Below are positions 8,198 through 18,012 of a stretch of DNA of 62,283 nucleotides, in pieces. The notes under the pieces were generated by a model that did not search any database, was not told where the DNA came from, and was given only the letters and a program-made list of their open reading frames with translations. The stretch comes from Malikia spinosa (GTDB lineage Bacteria > Pseudomonadota > Gammaproteobacteria > Burkholderiales > Burkholderiaceae_C), in the NCBI RefSeq assembly GCF_002980625.1, contig NZ_PVLR01000043.1:1-62283 (forward strand), in the 5' to 3' direction. Every line of letters starts with the position of its first letter. The first letter of the stretch is position 1. Both the position numbers and the translations under genes were made by a program.

Positions 8198-9739
8198 TTA
8201 CTTGGCGGCCAGGCTCATGACGCTGACCTGATCGGCATCCTTGCGGTCCAGGATGCCGGTGATACGACCTTCATGCATGACGGCGACGCGGTCGCTCATG
8301 CCCAGGACCTCGGGCATCTCGGACGAGATCATCAGGACGGCGACGCCCTGGCCGGCCAGTTCGGAGACCAGTCGGTGGATCTCGGCCTTGGCGCCGACGT
8401 CGATGCCGCGGGTCGGCTCGTCCAGGATCAGGATGCTCGGGTTGGTCAGCAGCCAGCGCCCGACCAGCACCTTTTGCTGGTTGCCGCCTGACAGGTTCTG
8501 GATCACCTCGTGCATGTTGGGGGTCTTGACGCGCAGGCGGCGCGCCATCTCGTTGCAATCCTTGGCGAGTTGGCTGCTTTGAACGAAGCCCAGCTTGTTG
8601 ACGTAGCGGCTGTTGAGCACGGCCAGGTCCATGTTGTCCTGGATGTCCAGGCACAGGAAGCAGCCGGTGTCCTTGCGGTCCTCGGTCAGGAAGGCCATGC
8701 CGGCGGCCATGGCCTTGGCCGGCTTGTCGATCACCAGCTGCTGGCCGCGGATCGTGATGCTGCCCGAGCTCGCCGGCGTGACGCCGAACAGGGTCTCGGC
8801 CACGTTGGAGCGGCCCGAGCCGACCAGTCCGGCCAGGCCCAGGATCTCGCCGGAGCGGATGTCGAACGAGACGTCGTGGAACACGCCGTCGAGCGTCAGG
8901 TTCCTGACCGACAGCACGACGTCGCCGATCGGCACCGTTTCCTTCGGGAACATCTGCGTGATCTCGCGTCCGACCATCATCTGGATGATGTCGTCGCGCG
9001 TGACGTCGCTGGCGGCGCAGGTGGCGATGTACTTGCCGTCGCGGAACACCGAGAACTCGTCGGCGATCTCGAACAGCTCGTTCATCTTGTGCGTGATGTA
9101 GATGATGCCCTTGCCCTGCTCGCGCAGGCTGCGGATGATGCGGAACAGGTGCGCGACTTCCTTTTCGGTCAGGGCCGAGGTCGGCTCGTCCATGATCAGC
9201 ACGTCGGAGTTCCAGGACACCGCCTTGGCGATCTCGACCATCTGGCGGCTGGCCACCGACAGGGTCTGGACCTCGGCCAGCGGATCGATGTCGATGCTCA
9301 GGCGCTCGAACAGCTCCTCGGTGCGGCGCTTGAGTTCGCGGTGGTCGACCAGGCCGAAGCGGTTGCGCGGCTCGCGCGTGATCCAGACGTTCTCTGCCAC
9401 CGTCATGTGCGGCATCAGGTTGAGTTCCTGGTGGATCATCGCGATGCCCTGCTGCAGGGCATCGATCGGCGAGCTCAGCGTGACAGGCTTGCCCCTGAGC
9501 AGGATCTGGCCCTGGTCGGGAATGTAGACGCCCGCGATGATCTTCATCAGGGTCGATTTGCCCGCGCCGTTCTCGCCCATCAAGGCATGCACGCTACCGG
9601 CCTTGAGCGTGAAGGACACGCCGTCGAGCGCCACGACGCCGGGAAATCCCTTGCGTATGCCGCGAATGGCCAGCAAGGGCGGCGACTCCGGCGTGGGGGG
9701 AGCGTCGACCGCGCGCTCGAGGGTGGCTGTCTCAGTCAT
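8198..9739 (-). CDS. iatA: Inositol ABC transporter ATP-binding protein, duplicated ATPase (IatA/RbsA-like)
   Basis: A 513-residue double-ABC ATPase that powers sugar import. The first half has a standard Walker A (GENGAGKST), a relaxed signature ([14 protein letters not shown]) and Walker B ([10 protein letters not shown]). The second half has the altered P-loop normal for the second site of RbsA/MglA proteins (GLVGSGRS), then [15 protein letters not shown] and [12 protein letters not shown]. Length and layout match RbsA/MglA/IatA. GGAG precedes the ATG. It sits between the binding protein and the permease genes on the minus strand and shares their transcript. Confidence 0.9.
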   Translation of the reverse strand: MTETATLERAVDAPPTPESPPLLAIRGIRKGFPGVVALDGVSFTLKAGSVHALMGENGAGKSTLMKIIAGVYIPDQGQILLRGKPVTLSSPIDALQQGIAMIHQELNLMPHMTVAENVWITREPRNRFGLVDHRELKRRTEELFERLSIDIDPLAEVQTLSVASRQMVEIAKAVSWNSDVLIMDEPTSALTEKEVAHLFRIIRSLREQGKGIIYITHKMNELFEIADEFSVFRDGKYIATCAASDVTRDDIIQMMVGREITQMFPKETVPIGDVVLSVRNLTLDGVFHDVSFDIRSGEILGLAGLVGSGRSNVAETLFGVTPASSGSITIRGQQLVIDKPAKAMAAGMAFLTEDRKDTGCFLCLDIQDNMDLAVLNSRYVNKLGFVQSSQLAKDCNEMARRLRVKTPNMHEVIQNLSGGNQQKVLVGRWLLTNPSILILDEPTRGIDVGAKAEIHRLVSELAGQGVAVLMISSEMPEVLGMSDRVAVMHEGRITGILDRKDADQVSVMSLAAK

Positions 9740-9810
9740 CTTGTGAACTCCGCTGCGAATCTGAGTAAAAGGCAGGGCCTCCCGAGCGGAAAGCCCTGCG
9801 CGTCGGTGGA

Positions 9811-10740
9811 TCAGTTCTTGCCGGCGTACTTGCTCAGGTTCTGCGGGGTCACGAGCTCGAACGGCACGTTGACGAAGCGCTCGACCGGCTGCTTCTTGAT
9901 CAGCTTCATGGCCGCTTCGACCGCACCGGCGCCTTGACCGGCGGCGTTCTGGAACACGGTCACTTTCAGGTCACCGACCTTCATCGAGGCCAGCGCGTCG
10001 GGGGTGGCGTCGATGCCGGCGACGATGCTGGTCGGGGTCCACTTCTTGGCGGCCTTCAAGGCGTTGATGGCACCGAGCGCCATTTCGTCGTTGTTGGCGA
10101 CGATGGCATCGAACTTCACGCCCGAGGACAGCCAGTTGGTCATGATGTCCTGGCCCTTGGTACGGTCCCAGGCGCCTTCGCGCTTGTCGACGATCTTCAG
10201 GCCCGAGCATTCCGGGGTCTTGACCACGTCCTCGATGTCCTGGGTGCGGGTGCGGGCGGCTTCATTGGACAGCTCGCCCATCAGCACCAGCAGGTTGCCC
10301 TTGCCGTTGAGCAGCTTGCAGACCTGCTGGGTCTGGACCGTGCCCGAGACCTTCTCGTCCGAGGCCACGAAGGCCACGCCAGCGGGCAGCTTGGCGAAGT
10401 CGACCGGCTTGCGGTTGACATAGACCAGCGGGATCTTGGCATCAGACACCATCTTGGTGATCTTGGGGGTGGCGTCGGTATCGACCGGGTTGACGATGAT
10501 GGCGTCGACCTTCTGCGCAATCATGTTCTGGATCTGGCTGAGCTGCTTGCCGACGTCGTTGCCAGCGTCTTCCACCTGTACCGTGGCGCCGAATTTCTTG
10601 CCGGCTTCCAGCGTACCGTTCTTCAGGATGGTCAGGAAGGTGTCCTGCTGCGCCATGGCCAGACCGATCTTCTCGGCCTGGGCGGCCAGCGGTACGAGCA
10701 GGGTGGAGGTAACGGCTGCGGCGATCAGAAGTTTTTTCAT
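9811..10740 (-). CDS. ibpA: Inositol-binding periplasmic protein (IbpA-like, RbsB family)
   Basis: A 309-residue periplasmic solute-binding protein of the RbsB class. It has a Sec signal peptide (basic start MKKLL, hydrophobic core, cut after LAAQA). The mature part has the family pattern: [11 protein letters not shown] at the first strand, then [14 protein letters not shown], then [15 protein letters not shown]. It resembles Caulobacter IbpA and binds sugar or inositol for the IatA/IatP pair. GGAG lies upstream of the ATG. As the first gene of the operon it is read from the divergent promoter region shared with iolC. Confidence 0.87.
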   Translation of the reverse strand: MKKLLIAAAVTSTLLVPLAAQAEKIGLAMAQQDTFLTILKNGTLEAGKKFGATVQVEDAGNDVGKQLSQIQNMIAQKVDAIIVNPVDTDATPKITKMVSDAKIPLVYVNRKPVDFAKLPAGVAFVASDEKVSGTVQTQQVCKLLNGKGNLLVLMGELSNEAARTRTQDIEDVVKTPECSGLKIVDKREGAWDRTKGQDIMTNWLSSGVKFDAIVANNDEMALGAINALKAAKKWTPTSIVAGIDATPDALASMKVGDLKVTVFQNAAGQGAGAVEAAMKLIKKQPVERFVNVPFELVTPQNLSKYAGKN

Positions 10741-10993
10741 GAATGTCTCCGAAAGATGAGTGGTTGTGGATGCCTGACCCTTGCCCGGTTGCTTCTGCTG
10801 GCTGTTGGCGCTGGGGGTCTCGACAAGACTGAACTATAGACAAGACTGGATAAATTTAGAAAATATTTTTCTAAGTAATTACACCTAGAAAAAATATTTC
10901 GATTTAACGTAGACTGGCGCCACCGAGGTGGTCAAACGCCTTGATTCGCCCTTCCTTCACTTCATGACGCAGCCCTGACCGGCTGGATTCAAG
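10741..10993. promoter_or_regulatory. Divergent ibpA / iolC promoter region with two operator-like motifs
   Basis: About 250 bp, AT-rich in its middle, between the transporter operon and iolCDEB. Two structures stand out. First, the 10-bp direct repeat GACAAGACTG occurs at 10822-10831 and 10839-10848; a TATAGT on the minus strand lies between the copies and could be the ibpA -10. Second, the palindrome TTAGAAAA-TAT-TTTTCTAA lies at 10856-10874, with a diverged copy (CTAGAAAAAATATTTC) at 10885-10900. These are good candidates for the binding site of the inositol regulator. Which protein binds is not shown by the sequence. Confidence 0.6.
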
Positions 10994-12949
10994 ATGAGCA
11001 AGCTACAGTTCCCCGCTCCGCGCCGACATGATCTGGCCTGTCTCGGCCGCCTGGCCGTTGATCTCTATGCCCAGCAGTTCGGTGCGCGGCTGGAAGACGC
11101 CCGCAGTTTCTCGATGTACCTGGGCGGCAGCTCGGCCAACCTGGCTTTCGGCGTGGCCCGGCTCGGCTGCAAGACTGCCATGATCTCGCGCGTCGGCGAC
11201 GAGCAGCTCGGCCGTTTCCTCAACGAAACGCTGCAGCGCGAAGGTTGCGACACCAGCCAGGTGCAGACCGATCCCGAGCGCCTGACCGCGCTGGTGCTGC
11301 TGGGCCTGAAGGACCGCGACACCTTCCCGCTGCTGTTCGTGCGTGAGAACTGCGCCGACATGGCGATCGAAGCCGAGCAGATCAGCGAGGACTTCGTTGC
11401 GGGCTGCCGCGCGCTGGCCATCACCGGCACCCATCTGTCGACGCCGACCACCCGCCTGGCCTCGCTGACGGCACTTTCCTATGCGCGCCGCCATGGCACG
11501 ACGACCGTGCTCGACATCGATTACCGCCCGGTGCTCTGGGGCCTGACCCCGCGCGGCGCCGGCGAGAACCGCTATGTGCCCGACGCGGCCGTGACGGCAC
11601 AGCTGCAGCAGGCCTTGCCCTGGTTCGACCTGCTGGTCGGCACCGAGGAGGAATTCTTCATCGCTGGCGGCGTGGCCAATGACCTGATCGCCAGCCTGCG
11701 CGTGGTGCGCGAACTCTGCCCGGACGCGACCCTGGTGGTCAAGCGCGGCGCGCTGGGCTGCTGCGTGATCGAGGGCGAGATCCCGGACGACATCGACGCG
11801 GCGCCGACCTACCGCGGCGAACGGGTCGAGGTGCTCAATGTGCTGGGCGCCGGCGACGCCTTCCTGTCCGGCCTGCTGGCCAGCCTGCTGCAGGGCAAGG
11901 ACTGGGCCGAGTCCACCCGCGTCGCGAATGCCTGCGGCGCCATCGTGGTCTCGCGCCATGCCTGTTCGGCCGCGATGCCGACCCCGGCCGAGCTGGCGCA
12001 CTGGTTCGGCGGCAGCCGCAACCCCCAGGTCGATGCCGACCAGCAGCTGGCGCACCTGCACCGCGTCACGGCCGCGCGCCGCGACTGGAACGAGCTGTGC
12101 GTGATGGCCTTCGACCACCGGGCCCAGTTCTATGACATCGCGCGCGCAGCTGGCGCCGACGAGGCCCGCATTCCGGCCCTCAAGCGCCTGCTGGTGCAGG
12201 CGGCCGAGCAGGTCGAGCGCAGCCGCCAGCTGCAGGGCCACACCGGCGTGCTGATCGACGGCGGCGACTACGGCCGCGACGCGCTGGCCAGCGCTACCGG
12301 CCGCGGCTGGTGGGTCGGGCGTCCGGTCGAGCTGCCGGGCTCGCGCCCGCTGCGCTTTGACGGCACCCGTTCGGTCGGCAGCGCGCTGACGCACTGGCCG
12401 ACCGAGCAGGTCGTCAAGTGCCTGCTGCATTACCATCCCGATGATGCGGTCGATCTGCGCCTGGAGCAGGAGCAGCGCGTGCTCGAGCTGTGGGAAGCCA
12501 CGCGTGCGAGCGGCAACGAGCTGCTGCTCGAGATCATTCCGCCCAAGGCGCTGACGCCCGACGGCAGCAGCGACGCCGCCGTGCTGCGCGCGGTCAAGCG
12601 CTTCTACAACCTGGGCGTCAAGCCCGAGTGGTGGAAGCTCGCGCCGATGCAGCCCGCCGGCTGGCGCCAGCTCGAGGCCCTGCTGGCCGAGCGCGACCCC
12701 TATTGCCGTGGCGCCGTGATCCTGGGCCTGAACCAGCCGCTGCAGTATCTGGCCGACAGCTTCGCCGCTGCCAGCAGCCCGATCGTCAAGGGCTTCATGG
12801 TCGGTCGCACGCTGTGGGCGGACGCCTCGCTCAAGTGGTTCAAGGGCGAGCTTGGCGACGCCGAACTGATCAACGAAGTGGCGCGCAACTTTGCCGTGCT
12901 GGTCGATGCCTGGCGCAACCGCCACCAGGCCCTGCGCGCCGCGGCCTGA
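10994..12949 (+). CDS. iolC: 5-dehydro-2-deoxygluconokinase fused to a DUF2090 aldolase-like domain (IolC-IolJ type)
   Basis: A 651-residue two-domain protein. Residues 1 to about 330 are a PfkB-family sugar kinase, with the N-terminal GGSSANLAFGVARLG motif and the anion-hole/catalytic GAGDAF motif (Asp288). This part should phosphorylate 5-dehydro-2-deoxy-D-gluconate. Residues about 342-651 are DUF2090 (VMAFDHRAQFYD at its start), a TIM-barrel aldolase relative. It probably splits the phosphorylated product into dihydroxyacetone phosphate and malonate semialdehyde, replacing a separate IolJ. The fusion is common in proteobacterial inositol operons. It is the first gene of iolCDEB. The Shine-Dalgarno before this ATG is weak. 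Confidence 0.93.
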   Translation: MSKLQFPAPRRHDLACLGRLAVDLYAQQFGARLEDARSFSMYLGGSSANLAFGVARLGCKTAMISRVGDEQLGRFLNETLQREGCDTSQVQTDPERLTALVLLGLKDRDTFPLLFVRENCADMAIEAEQISEDFVAGCRALAITGTHLSTPTTRLASLTALSYARRHGTTTVLDIDYRPVLWGLTPRGAGENRYVPDAAVTAQLQQALPWFDLLVGTEEEFFIAGGVANDLIASLRVVRELCPDATLVVKRGALGCCVIEGEIPDDIDAAPTYRGERVEVLNVLGAGDAFLSGLLASLLQGKDWAESTRVANACGAIVVSRHACSAAMPTPAELAHWFGGSRNPQVDADQQLAHLHRVTAARRDWNELCVMAFDHRAQFYDIARAAGADEARIPALKRLLVQAAEQVERSRQLQGHTGVLIDGGDYGRDALASATGRGWWVGRPVELPGSRPLRFDGTRSVGSALTHWPTEQVVKCLLHYHPDDAVDLRLEQEQRVLELWEATRASGNELLLEIIPPKALTPDGSSDAAVLRAVKRFYNLGVKPEWWKLAPMQPAGWRQLEALLAERDPYCRGAVILGLNQPLQYLADSFAAASSPIVKGFMVGRTLWADASLKWFKGELGDAELINEVARNFAVLVDAWRNRHQALRAAA

Positions 12950-12973
12950 CATCCCACCGACTCCTCACAGGTC

Positions 12974-14839
12974 ATGAAAACCCAACGACTCACCCTGGCG
13001 CAAGCGCTGGTCAAGCACCTGGCCGCGCTGCGCATCGAAACCCACGACGGCCAGATCCAGCCCTATTGCGGCGGGGTCTTCACCATCTTCGGTCACGGCA
13101 ACGTGGCCGGCATGGGCGAAGCCCTGGTGGCCGAGCGCGACCGGCTGCCGACCTTTCGCGCCCACAACGAACAGACCATGGCCCACGCCGCGATCGCCTA
13201 TGCCAAGGCGAGCTTTCGCGAGCGCATCCTGGCGGTCAGCACCAGCATCGGCCCCGGCGCGACCAACCTGGTGACGGCCGCTGCCGTGGCCCATGTCAAC
13301 CGGTTGCCGGTGCTGCTGCTGCCGGGCGACGTGTTCGCCAGCCGCCGCCCGGACCCGGTGCTGCAGCAGATCGAGAGCTTTGCCCAGGGCGATGTCAGCG
13401 CCAGCGACTGCTTCCGCCCGGTCACGCGCTACTTTGACCGGCTGACCCGGCCCGAACATATCCTGACCGCGCTGCCGCGTGCGATCCAGATGATGACCGA
13501 CCCGGCCAACTGCGGCCCGGCCTGCCTGTCGCTGCCGCAGGACGTGCAGGCGATGGCGTTCGACTGCCCGGAAAGCTTCCTGCAGCCCGAGCTGCTGCGC
13601 TTCCGCCGCCCGCCGGCCGATCCGCGCGAACTCGCCAGCGCCGCCGCGCTGCTGCGCCAGGCGCGCCAGCCGCTGATCGTGGTCGGCGGTGGCGTGCTCT
13701 ACAGCCAGGCCTGGGACGCGCTGCGCGCCTTTGCCGAGGCGCATGGCGTGCCGGTGGTCGAGTCGCATGGTGGCAAGAGCAGCCTGCCCTGGGACCATCC
13801 GCTCAACCTGGGTGCGATCGGTGTCGACGGTATCTCGGGCGCCAACGAGCTGGCGCGCTCGGCCGACCTGGTGTTTGCCGTCGGCACCCGCTTACAGGAT
13901 TTCACCACCGGCTCGCACGCGCTGTTTGCCCATGCGCGGCTGTTGAGCCTGAACGTCCAGCCCTACGACGCCGGCAAGTGGAGCGCCAGCGCGCTGGTCG
14001 CCGATGCCCGCACCGGACTCGAACAGCTCGCGCCGCTGCTGCAGGGCTGGGCCGCTGACCCGGCCTGGACCGAGCGCGCGCGCCGCAATGCCGCCGCCAC
14101 CAATGCCCGCATCCAAGAGCTGACGACCCAGCTGCCGCAGGGCGTGCTGCCCTACGACGCCGAGGTGATCGGCGCTGTGCGCGACTCGGCCGCCGAGCTC
14201 GGCCTCGACAGCGGCGTGCAGGATGTCGCGCTGTGCGCCGCCGGTACGCTGCCGGCCGAGCTGCACAAGCTCTGGCGCGCCAGCAAGCCCGGCAACTACC
14301 ACATGGAATACGGCTATTCCTGCATGGGCTATGAGGTCGCGGGCGGCCTGGGCGTCAAGATGGCGCGCCCCGAGCAGGAGAGCATCGTCTTCGTCGGTGA
14401 TGGCTCCTACATGATGGCCAACTCCGAGCTGGCGACCTCGCTGCTGCTGGGCAAGAAGATGATCGTGGTCATCCTCGACAACCGGGGCTATGGCTGCATC
14501 GAGCGGCTGCAGCTCAAGACCGGCAGCCCGAGCTTCAACAACATGCTCGACGACTGCGTGCCCGAGGGCGGCGAGCGCAGCCGGATCGACTTCGCCATGC
14601 ACGCGCGCGCCATGGGCGCCGACTCGGTGCATGTCAAGGATGTGGCCGAGCTGAAAGCCGCGATGGTCAAGGCCCGCGCCGCCAAGCGCACCCAGGTGAT
14701 CGTGATCGACACCACCCATACCCGCATCACCGATGGCGGCTGCTGGTGGGAGGTCGCGATTCCCGAGGTCTCTGACCGCGCCGAGGTCCAGCAGGCCCGT
14801 GCCGGTTACGAACAGGCCCAGCAGGGCCAGCGCCTCTGA
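12974..14839 (+). CDS. iolD: 3D-(3,5/4)-trihydroxycyclohexane-1,2-dione acylhydrolase (IolD)
   Basis: A 621-residue thiamine-diphosphate enzyme that opens the ring of the diketo intermediate to 5-deoxy-glucuronate. Visible are the N-terminal pyrimidine-binding domain with the activating Glu (RAHNEQTMAHAAIAYAKA) and a central domain (residues about 210-350). The C-terminal TPP-binding domain runs from VGDGSYMMANSEL to ILDNRGYGCIERL. Length is normal for IolD. It lies 24 bp after iolC in the same operon. It acts in the cytoplasm after inosose dehydratase. Confidence 0.94.
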   Translation: MKTQRLTLAQALVKHLAALRIETHDGQIQPYCGGVFTIFGHGNVAGMGEALVAERDRLPTFRAHNEQTMAHAAIAYAKASFRERILAVSTSIGPGATNLVTAAAVAHVNRLPVLLLPGDVFASRRPDPVLQQIESFAQGDVSASDCFRPVTRYFDRLTRPEHILTALPRAIQMMTDPANCGPACLSLPQDVQAMAFDCPESFLQPELLRFRRPPADPRELASAAALLRQARQPLIVVGGGVLYSQAWDALRAFAEAHGVPVVESHGGKSSLPWDHPLNLGAIGVDGISGANELARSADLVFAVGTRLQDFTTGSHALFAHARLLSLNVQPYDAGKWSASALVADARTGLEQLAPLLQGWAADPAWTERARRNAAATNARIQELTTQLPQGVLPYDAEVIGAVRDSAAELGLDSGVQDVALCAAGTLPAELHKLWRASKPGNYHMEYGYSCMGYEVAGGLGVKMARPEQESIVFVGDGSYMMANSELATSLLLGKKMIVVILDNRGYGCIERLQLKTGSPSFNNMLDDCVPEGGERSRIDFAMHARAMGADSVHVKDVAELKAAMVKARAAKRTQVIVIDTTHTRITDGGCWWEVAIPEVSDRAEVQQARAGYEQAQQGQRL

Positions 14840-14917
14840 GGCCCCGGCCTGCAAGTAGATCCAACCCCCATCGACAGACCCAAGCAAGCACTTCAGAAAA
14901 GATAGGAAGAGAATCAA

Positions 14918-15844
14918 ATGAGCTGGAACGTACGCATCGGCATCAACCCCCTGTCGTGGATGAACGACGACCTGCCGTCCCTGGGCGGCGAGACCCCGCT
15001 GGAGACCGCGCTGAAGGAAGGCAAGGAAATCGGCTACGAGGGCTTCGAGTTGGGCAACAAGTTCCCCAAGGACGGCCCCGGCCTGAAGGCCAAGCTCGAC
15101 GAGTTCGGCTTGGCCTGTGTCTCGGGCTGGTATTCGGGCTTCCTGGCAGAAGTGCCCGCCGGCCTGAGCGACGAGCAGGCGGTTGCCGCCGAGATCGAGC
15201 GCTGCCAGGCCCACATGAGCAAGCTGCAGTACAACGGCGTCCAGGTCGTGGTCTACGGCGAATGCGCCGGCACCATCCAGGGCCAGATCGACACCCCCGT
15301 GGCCAAGCGGCCGCAGTTCACCAGCGACGCACAGTGGCAGGCCTATGCCGAGCGCCTGAACGCCTTCGGCCAGCATCTGCTCGAGACCTATGGCATCAAG
15401 CTGGCCTACCACCACCACATGGGCGCCTATGTCGAGTCGCCGGCCGACGTCGATCGGCTGATGCAGCTGACCGATCCGGCCAAGGTGTTCCTGCTGTTCG
15501 ATACCGGCCACGCCTATTTCGGCGGCGCCCTGACCCCGGCCGAGCTGCTGCAAAAGCATGTCAAGCGCGTGGTCCATGTGCATTGCAAGGACGTGCGCCC
15601 GCAGGTGATCGCGCAGGCGCGCAACGAGAGCTGGAGTTTCCTGAACGGCGTCATCAACGGCACCTTCACCGTGCCGGGCGACGGCTGCATCGACTATGCG
15701 GCAGTGCTGCAGACGCTCAAGGACAACGGCTACGAGGGCTGGCTGGTGGTCGAGGCCGAGCAGGACCCGGCCGTGGCACCGAGCTACGCCTACGCGCAAA
15801 AGGGCTACCAGACCCTGCGCGGCCTGGTCGACAGCCTGGCCTGA
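14918..15844 (+). CDS. iolE: Inosose dehydratase (IolE)
   Basis: A 308-residue TIM-barrel metalloenzyme of the xylose-isomerase-like fold. It removes water from 2-keto-myo-inositol. The start (VRIGINPLSWMNDDLP) is characteristic of IolE. Probable metal ligands lie in YHHHMGAYVES, LFDTGHAYFGG, VHVHCKDVRP and LVVEAEQDP. The start is well supported by AGGAAGAG upstream of the ATG. It follows iolD after a 78 bp gap and is followed closely by iolB. Confidence 0.94.
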   Translation: MSWNVRIGINPLSWMNDDLPSLGGETPLETALKEGKEIGYEGFELGNKFPKDGPGLKAKLDEFGLACVSGWYSGFLAEVPAGLSDEQAVAAEIERCQAHMSKLQYNGVQVVVYGECAGTIQGQIDTPVAKRPQFTSDAQWQAYAERLNAFGQHLLETYGIKLAYHHHMGAYVESPADVDRLMQLTDPAKVFLLFDTGHAYFGGALTPAELLQKHVKRVVHVHCKDVRPQVIAQARNESWSFLNGVINGTFTVPGDGCIDYAAVLQTLKDNGYEGWLVVEAEQDPAVAPSYAYAQKGYQTLRGLVDSLA

Positions 15845-15860
15845 GCCAAGGAGCTGCATC

Positions 15861-16667
15861 ATGCCAAGTCATTTGCTGGCCAAGGCCGCCCCGAGCGGGC
15901 GCGAGATCGTCGAGGTCACGCCCGAGCGGGCCGGCTGGACCCATATCGGTTTTCGGGCGCTGCGCCTGGGTGCCGGCGAAACGGAAACCGTCGCGACGCA
16001 AGAGCGCGAGCTGTGCCTGGTGGTGCTGACCGGCACGGTCGATGTCACGGTCGACGGCCAGACCTATGCCGGCCTGGGCCGGCGCGACAGCGTGTTCGAT
16101 CCGGTCTCGCCGGCAGCGGTCTACGTGCCGTCGGGCCATCAGGTCGTGATCCAGGCGCGGCGCGACGCCGAGCTGGCGCTGTGCAGCGCGCCCTGCGACG
16201 ACCAGGTGCGGCAGGTCCGGTTGCTCGACTCGCAGGCCATGCGCCGCAGCGTGCGCGGCCAGGGCAGCAACACCCGCTATGTCTGCGACATCCTGCCGCA
16301 CGACGACCCGACCGCCGCCCACCTGCTGGTGGTCGAGGTGCTGACGCCGGCCGGTCACTCCTCGAGCTACCCGCCGCACAAGCACGACCTCGAGCAGCCG
16401 CCGATCGAGACCCAGCTCGAGGAAACCTACTACCACCGGCTCAATCCGCCGCAGGGCTTTGCCTTCCAGCGCGTCTACACCGATGACCGCAGCCTCGACG
16501 AGGCCTGCGCGGTCGAGGATCATGATGTCGTGATGGTGCCGCGCGGCTACCACCCGGTGGTGGCGCCGCACGGCTATGACCTCTACTACCTCAACGTGAT
16601 GGCGGGACCGAACCGCTTCTGGGTCTTCAAGAACGACCCGGCGCACGAGTGGATGCTCAAGGCCTGA
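15861..16667 (+). CDS. iolB: 5-deoxy-glucuronate isomerase (IolB)
   Basis: A 268-residue double-cupin enzyme that converts 5-deoxy-D-glucuronate to 5-dehydro-2-deoxy-D-gluconate, the substrate of IolC. The C-terminal cupin has the metal site SSYPPHKHD with a downstream Glu (ETQLEETYYHRL), and the protein ends in the usual WMLKA-type tail. The ATG at 15861 has AAGGAG at the right distance; longer in-frame starts upstream would overlap iolE and lack support. It is the last gene of iolCDEB, with a terminator directly after it. Confidence 0.94.
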   Translation: MPSHLLAKAAPSGREIVEVTPERAGWTHIGFRALRLGAGETETVATQERELCLVVLTGTVDVTVDGQTYAGLGRRDSVFDPVSPAAVYVPSGHQVVIQARRDAELALCSAPCDDQVRQVRLLDSQAMRRSVRGQGSNTRYVCDILPHDDPTAAHLLVVEVLTPAGHSSSYPPHKHDLEQPPIETQLEETYYHRLNPPQGFAFQRVYTDDRSLDEACAVEDHDVVMVPRGYHPVVAPHGYDLYYLNVMAGPNRFWVFKNDPAHEWMLKA

Positions 16668-16686
16668 GCCTGCGGTCTGCCTGAAT

Positions 16687-16720
16687 TCACCCGCCTCGCT
16701 GGTCCGAGGCGGGTGAGTTT
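16687..16720. terminator. Terminator between iolB and the PhyH-like gene
   Basis: TCACCCGCCTCG (16687-16698), a 6-nt loop, and CGAGGCGGGTGA (16705-16716) form a perfect 12-bp stem followed by GTTTT. It ends the iolCDEB transcript. The partner gene is convergent, so it may also act for the minus strand, although that side has only a short T-run. Confidence 0.85.
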
Positions 16721-16728
16721 TGCTGTTT

Positions 16729-17931
16729 TCAGCTCTGGCGGCGCTCGGCCATCAGGTCCATCTGATGCTGGTACTGTTCGGCCGGCCAGCCTTCGCGCAA
16801 GGCCTGCAGCGTCACCGCTTGCGGGCTGGCCGGGGCCAGGCCGCCGAGCGGCGGGTCGCGGTCGAGGTTGGTCGGGAAGGCATAGCCTTCGGCGCTGGCG
16901 GCCACGACGCGGGCCAGGGCGGCGTCGTCGAGCCGGCCGTCGCGCACCTGCGCGAGCAGCTCCGGATACAGGGCGCGCATCATGGCTGGGCGGTCCACCG
17001 ACTCCATCGCGCGACCGAAGGCCGACGAGACCTGCAGCAGGTTGGCCATGCGCTGGATGCCGGCCGAGCGGTTCCCGCCCGCCGCGTGCAGCAGCGCGGG
17101 ATTGAAGAAGACCGCGTCGCCCTTGTCCAGCGGCAGCTGCACGCGTTGGCGCTCGAAGTAGTCGCGGAAATCGGTGCGCTGCGCCACCAGGTAGCCGTGA
17201 CTGTATTTCTGCGAATGCGGCAGGTAGAGCGTCGGGCCGCTTTCCAGTGGCATGTCGACATGGGCGACTGCACCTTGCAGCGTCAGCAGCGGCGAGAGCT
17301 GGTGGACATGGGCCGGAAAGCGTTCGGCCTGTTCCGCCGTGCAGAAACCCAGGTGATAGTCGCGGTGCGGCGTCTGGGCAGCGCCGCCGGGGCGCACGCT
17401 GTTGACCTGCGAGGTGATCTGGTAGCCGGGTCCGAGCCAGGCCTGGCTGGCCAGTGCGATCATGTCGTTCGAGTAGTAGCGGGCAAACAGCCCGGGGTCG
17501 AGCAGGCAGAGCTTTTCGAGCGCGTTCCAGATCCTGTCGTTCGCGCCGGCCTTGGCAAAGTGGTCGCCGCCATGCTGCTGGCTGCGCTCGCGCGCGATGA
17601 TTGCCTCGAAGCGCTGCGTGACCGCATCGATGATCTCTGGTTCGGGCAAGGCGCCCTTGAGCACGATCAGTCCCGGTCCCTGTTGCCAGATCCAGGCCCA
17701 TTCGCTCATCAGGGTCTGGCGGAAATCAGCGCTGGCGCCCAGATGCTCGCGCATCGAGGCGCAGTCGTAGATTGGTACCTCGTCCGCTATCTGCGCCGCA
17801 TGCGGGCAGCAGCGCGGATCGGTTCGCTGGTTCACGAGTTGCTGCAAGTCCTCGAGTCGGGCGTCCGCGGCTGAAAGGTAGGCGGGGTAGGCGGGGTAGG
17901 TGGGATGGGCAGGGCAGGCGGTGCTTGGCAT
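16729..17931 (-). CDS. Phytanoyl-CoA dioxygenase (PhyH) family protein
   Basis: A 400-residue putative Fe(II)/2-oxoglutarate dioxygenase. The iron triad is visible as PHRDYH (His-x-Asp) and the distal His in NPALLHAAGGNRS, whose Arg can bind 2-oxoglutarate. The ATG at 17931 is chosen because GGAG precedes it; the frame stays open 22 codons further upstream. A Pro/Tyr-rich repeat (HPTYPAYPAY) sits near the N-terminus. It has no signal peptide. It lies between the iol operon and a divergent LacI regulator, and the gap to that gene holds shared operator-like repeats, so co-regulation with inositol use is likely. The substrate is unknown. Confidence 0.82.
   Translation of the reverse strand: MPSTACPAHPTYPAYPAYLSAADARLEDLQQLVNQRTDPRCCPHAAQIADEVPIYDCASMREHLGASADFRQTLMSEWAWIWQQGPGLIVLKGALPEPEIIDAVTQRFEAIIARERSQQHGGDHFAKAGANDRIWNALEKLCLLDPGLFARYYSNDMIALASQAWLGPGYQITSQVNSVRPGGAAQTPHRDYHLGFCTAEQAERFPAHVHQLSPLLTLQGAVAHVDMPLESGPTLYLPHSQKYSHGYLVAQRTDFRDYFERQRVQLPLDKGDAVFFNPALLHAAGGNRSAGIQRMANLLQVSSAFGRAMESVDRPAMMRALYPELLAQVRDGRLDDAALARVVAASAEGYAFPTNLDRDPPLGGLAPASPQAVTLQALREGWPAEQYQHQMDLMAERRQS
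17877..17903. repeat. Three 9-bp tandem repeats in the PhyH-like gene
   Basis: GGTAGGCGG, GGTAGGCGG, GGTAGGTGG. The repeats are in frame and encode the TYPAYPAY stretch near the N-terminus of the dioxygenase-like protein. Copy number could vary between strains without shifting the frame. Confidence 0.8.
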
Positions 17932-17947
17932 GGGATCTCCGGGTGGC

Positions 17948-18012
17948 TGAGGTGCCCAGTCTATGCAGCGCCGTGTCTTGCACAGGCGCGCCGACACCTC
18001 AAAAACACCTCA
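17948..18012. promoter_or_regulatory. Operator-like cluster between the PhyH-like gene and the LacI gene
   Basis: The heptamer CACCTCA occurs twice on the plus strand, 11 bp apart (17995-18001 and 18006-18012), inside the tandem ACACCTCA. It occurs once inverted as TGAGGTG (17948-17954). The cluster fills the divergent intergenic region and fits a site for the adjacent LacI-family regulator or another factor controlling both genes. Confidence 0.5.

Noticed and set aside
11003-12952. Long antisense open frame opposite iolC; similar ones lie opposite iolD/iolE, the GH13 gene and the MATE gene
   Set aside because: These come from high GC at third positions. Their translations are low in complexity and lack motifs, while the sense genes are intact and conserved.
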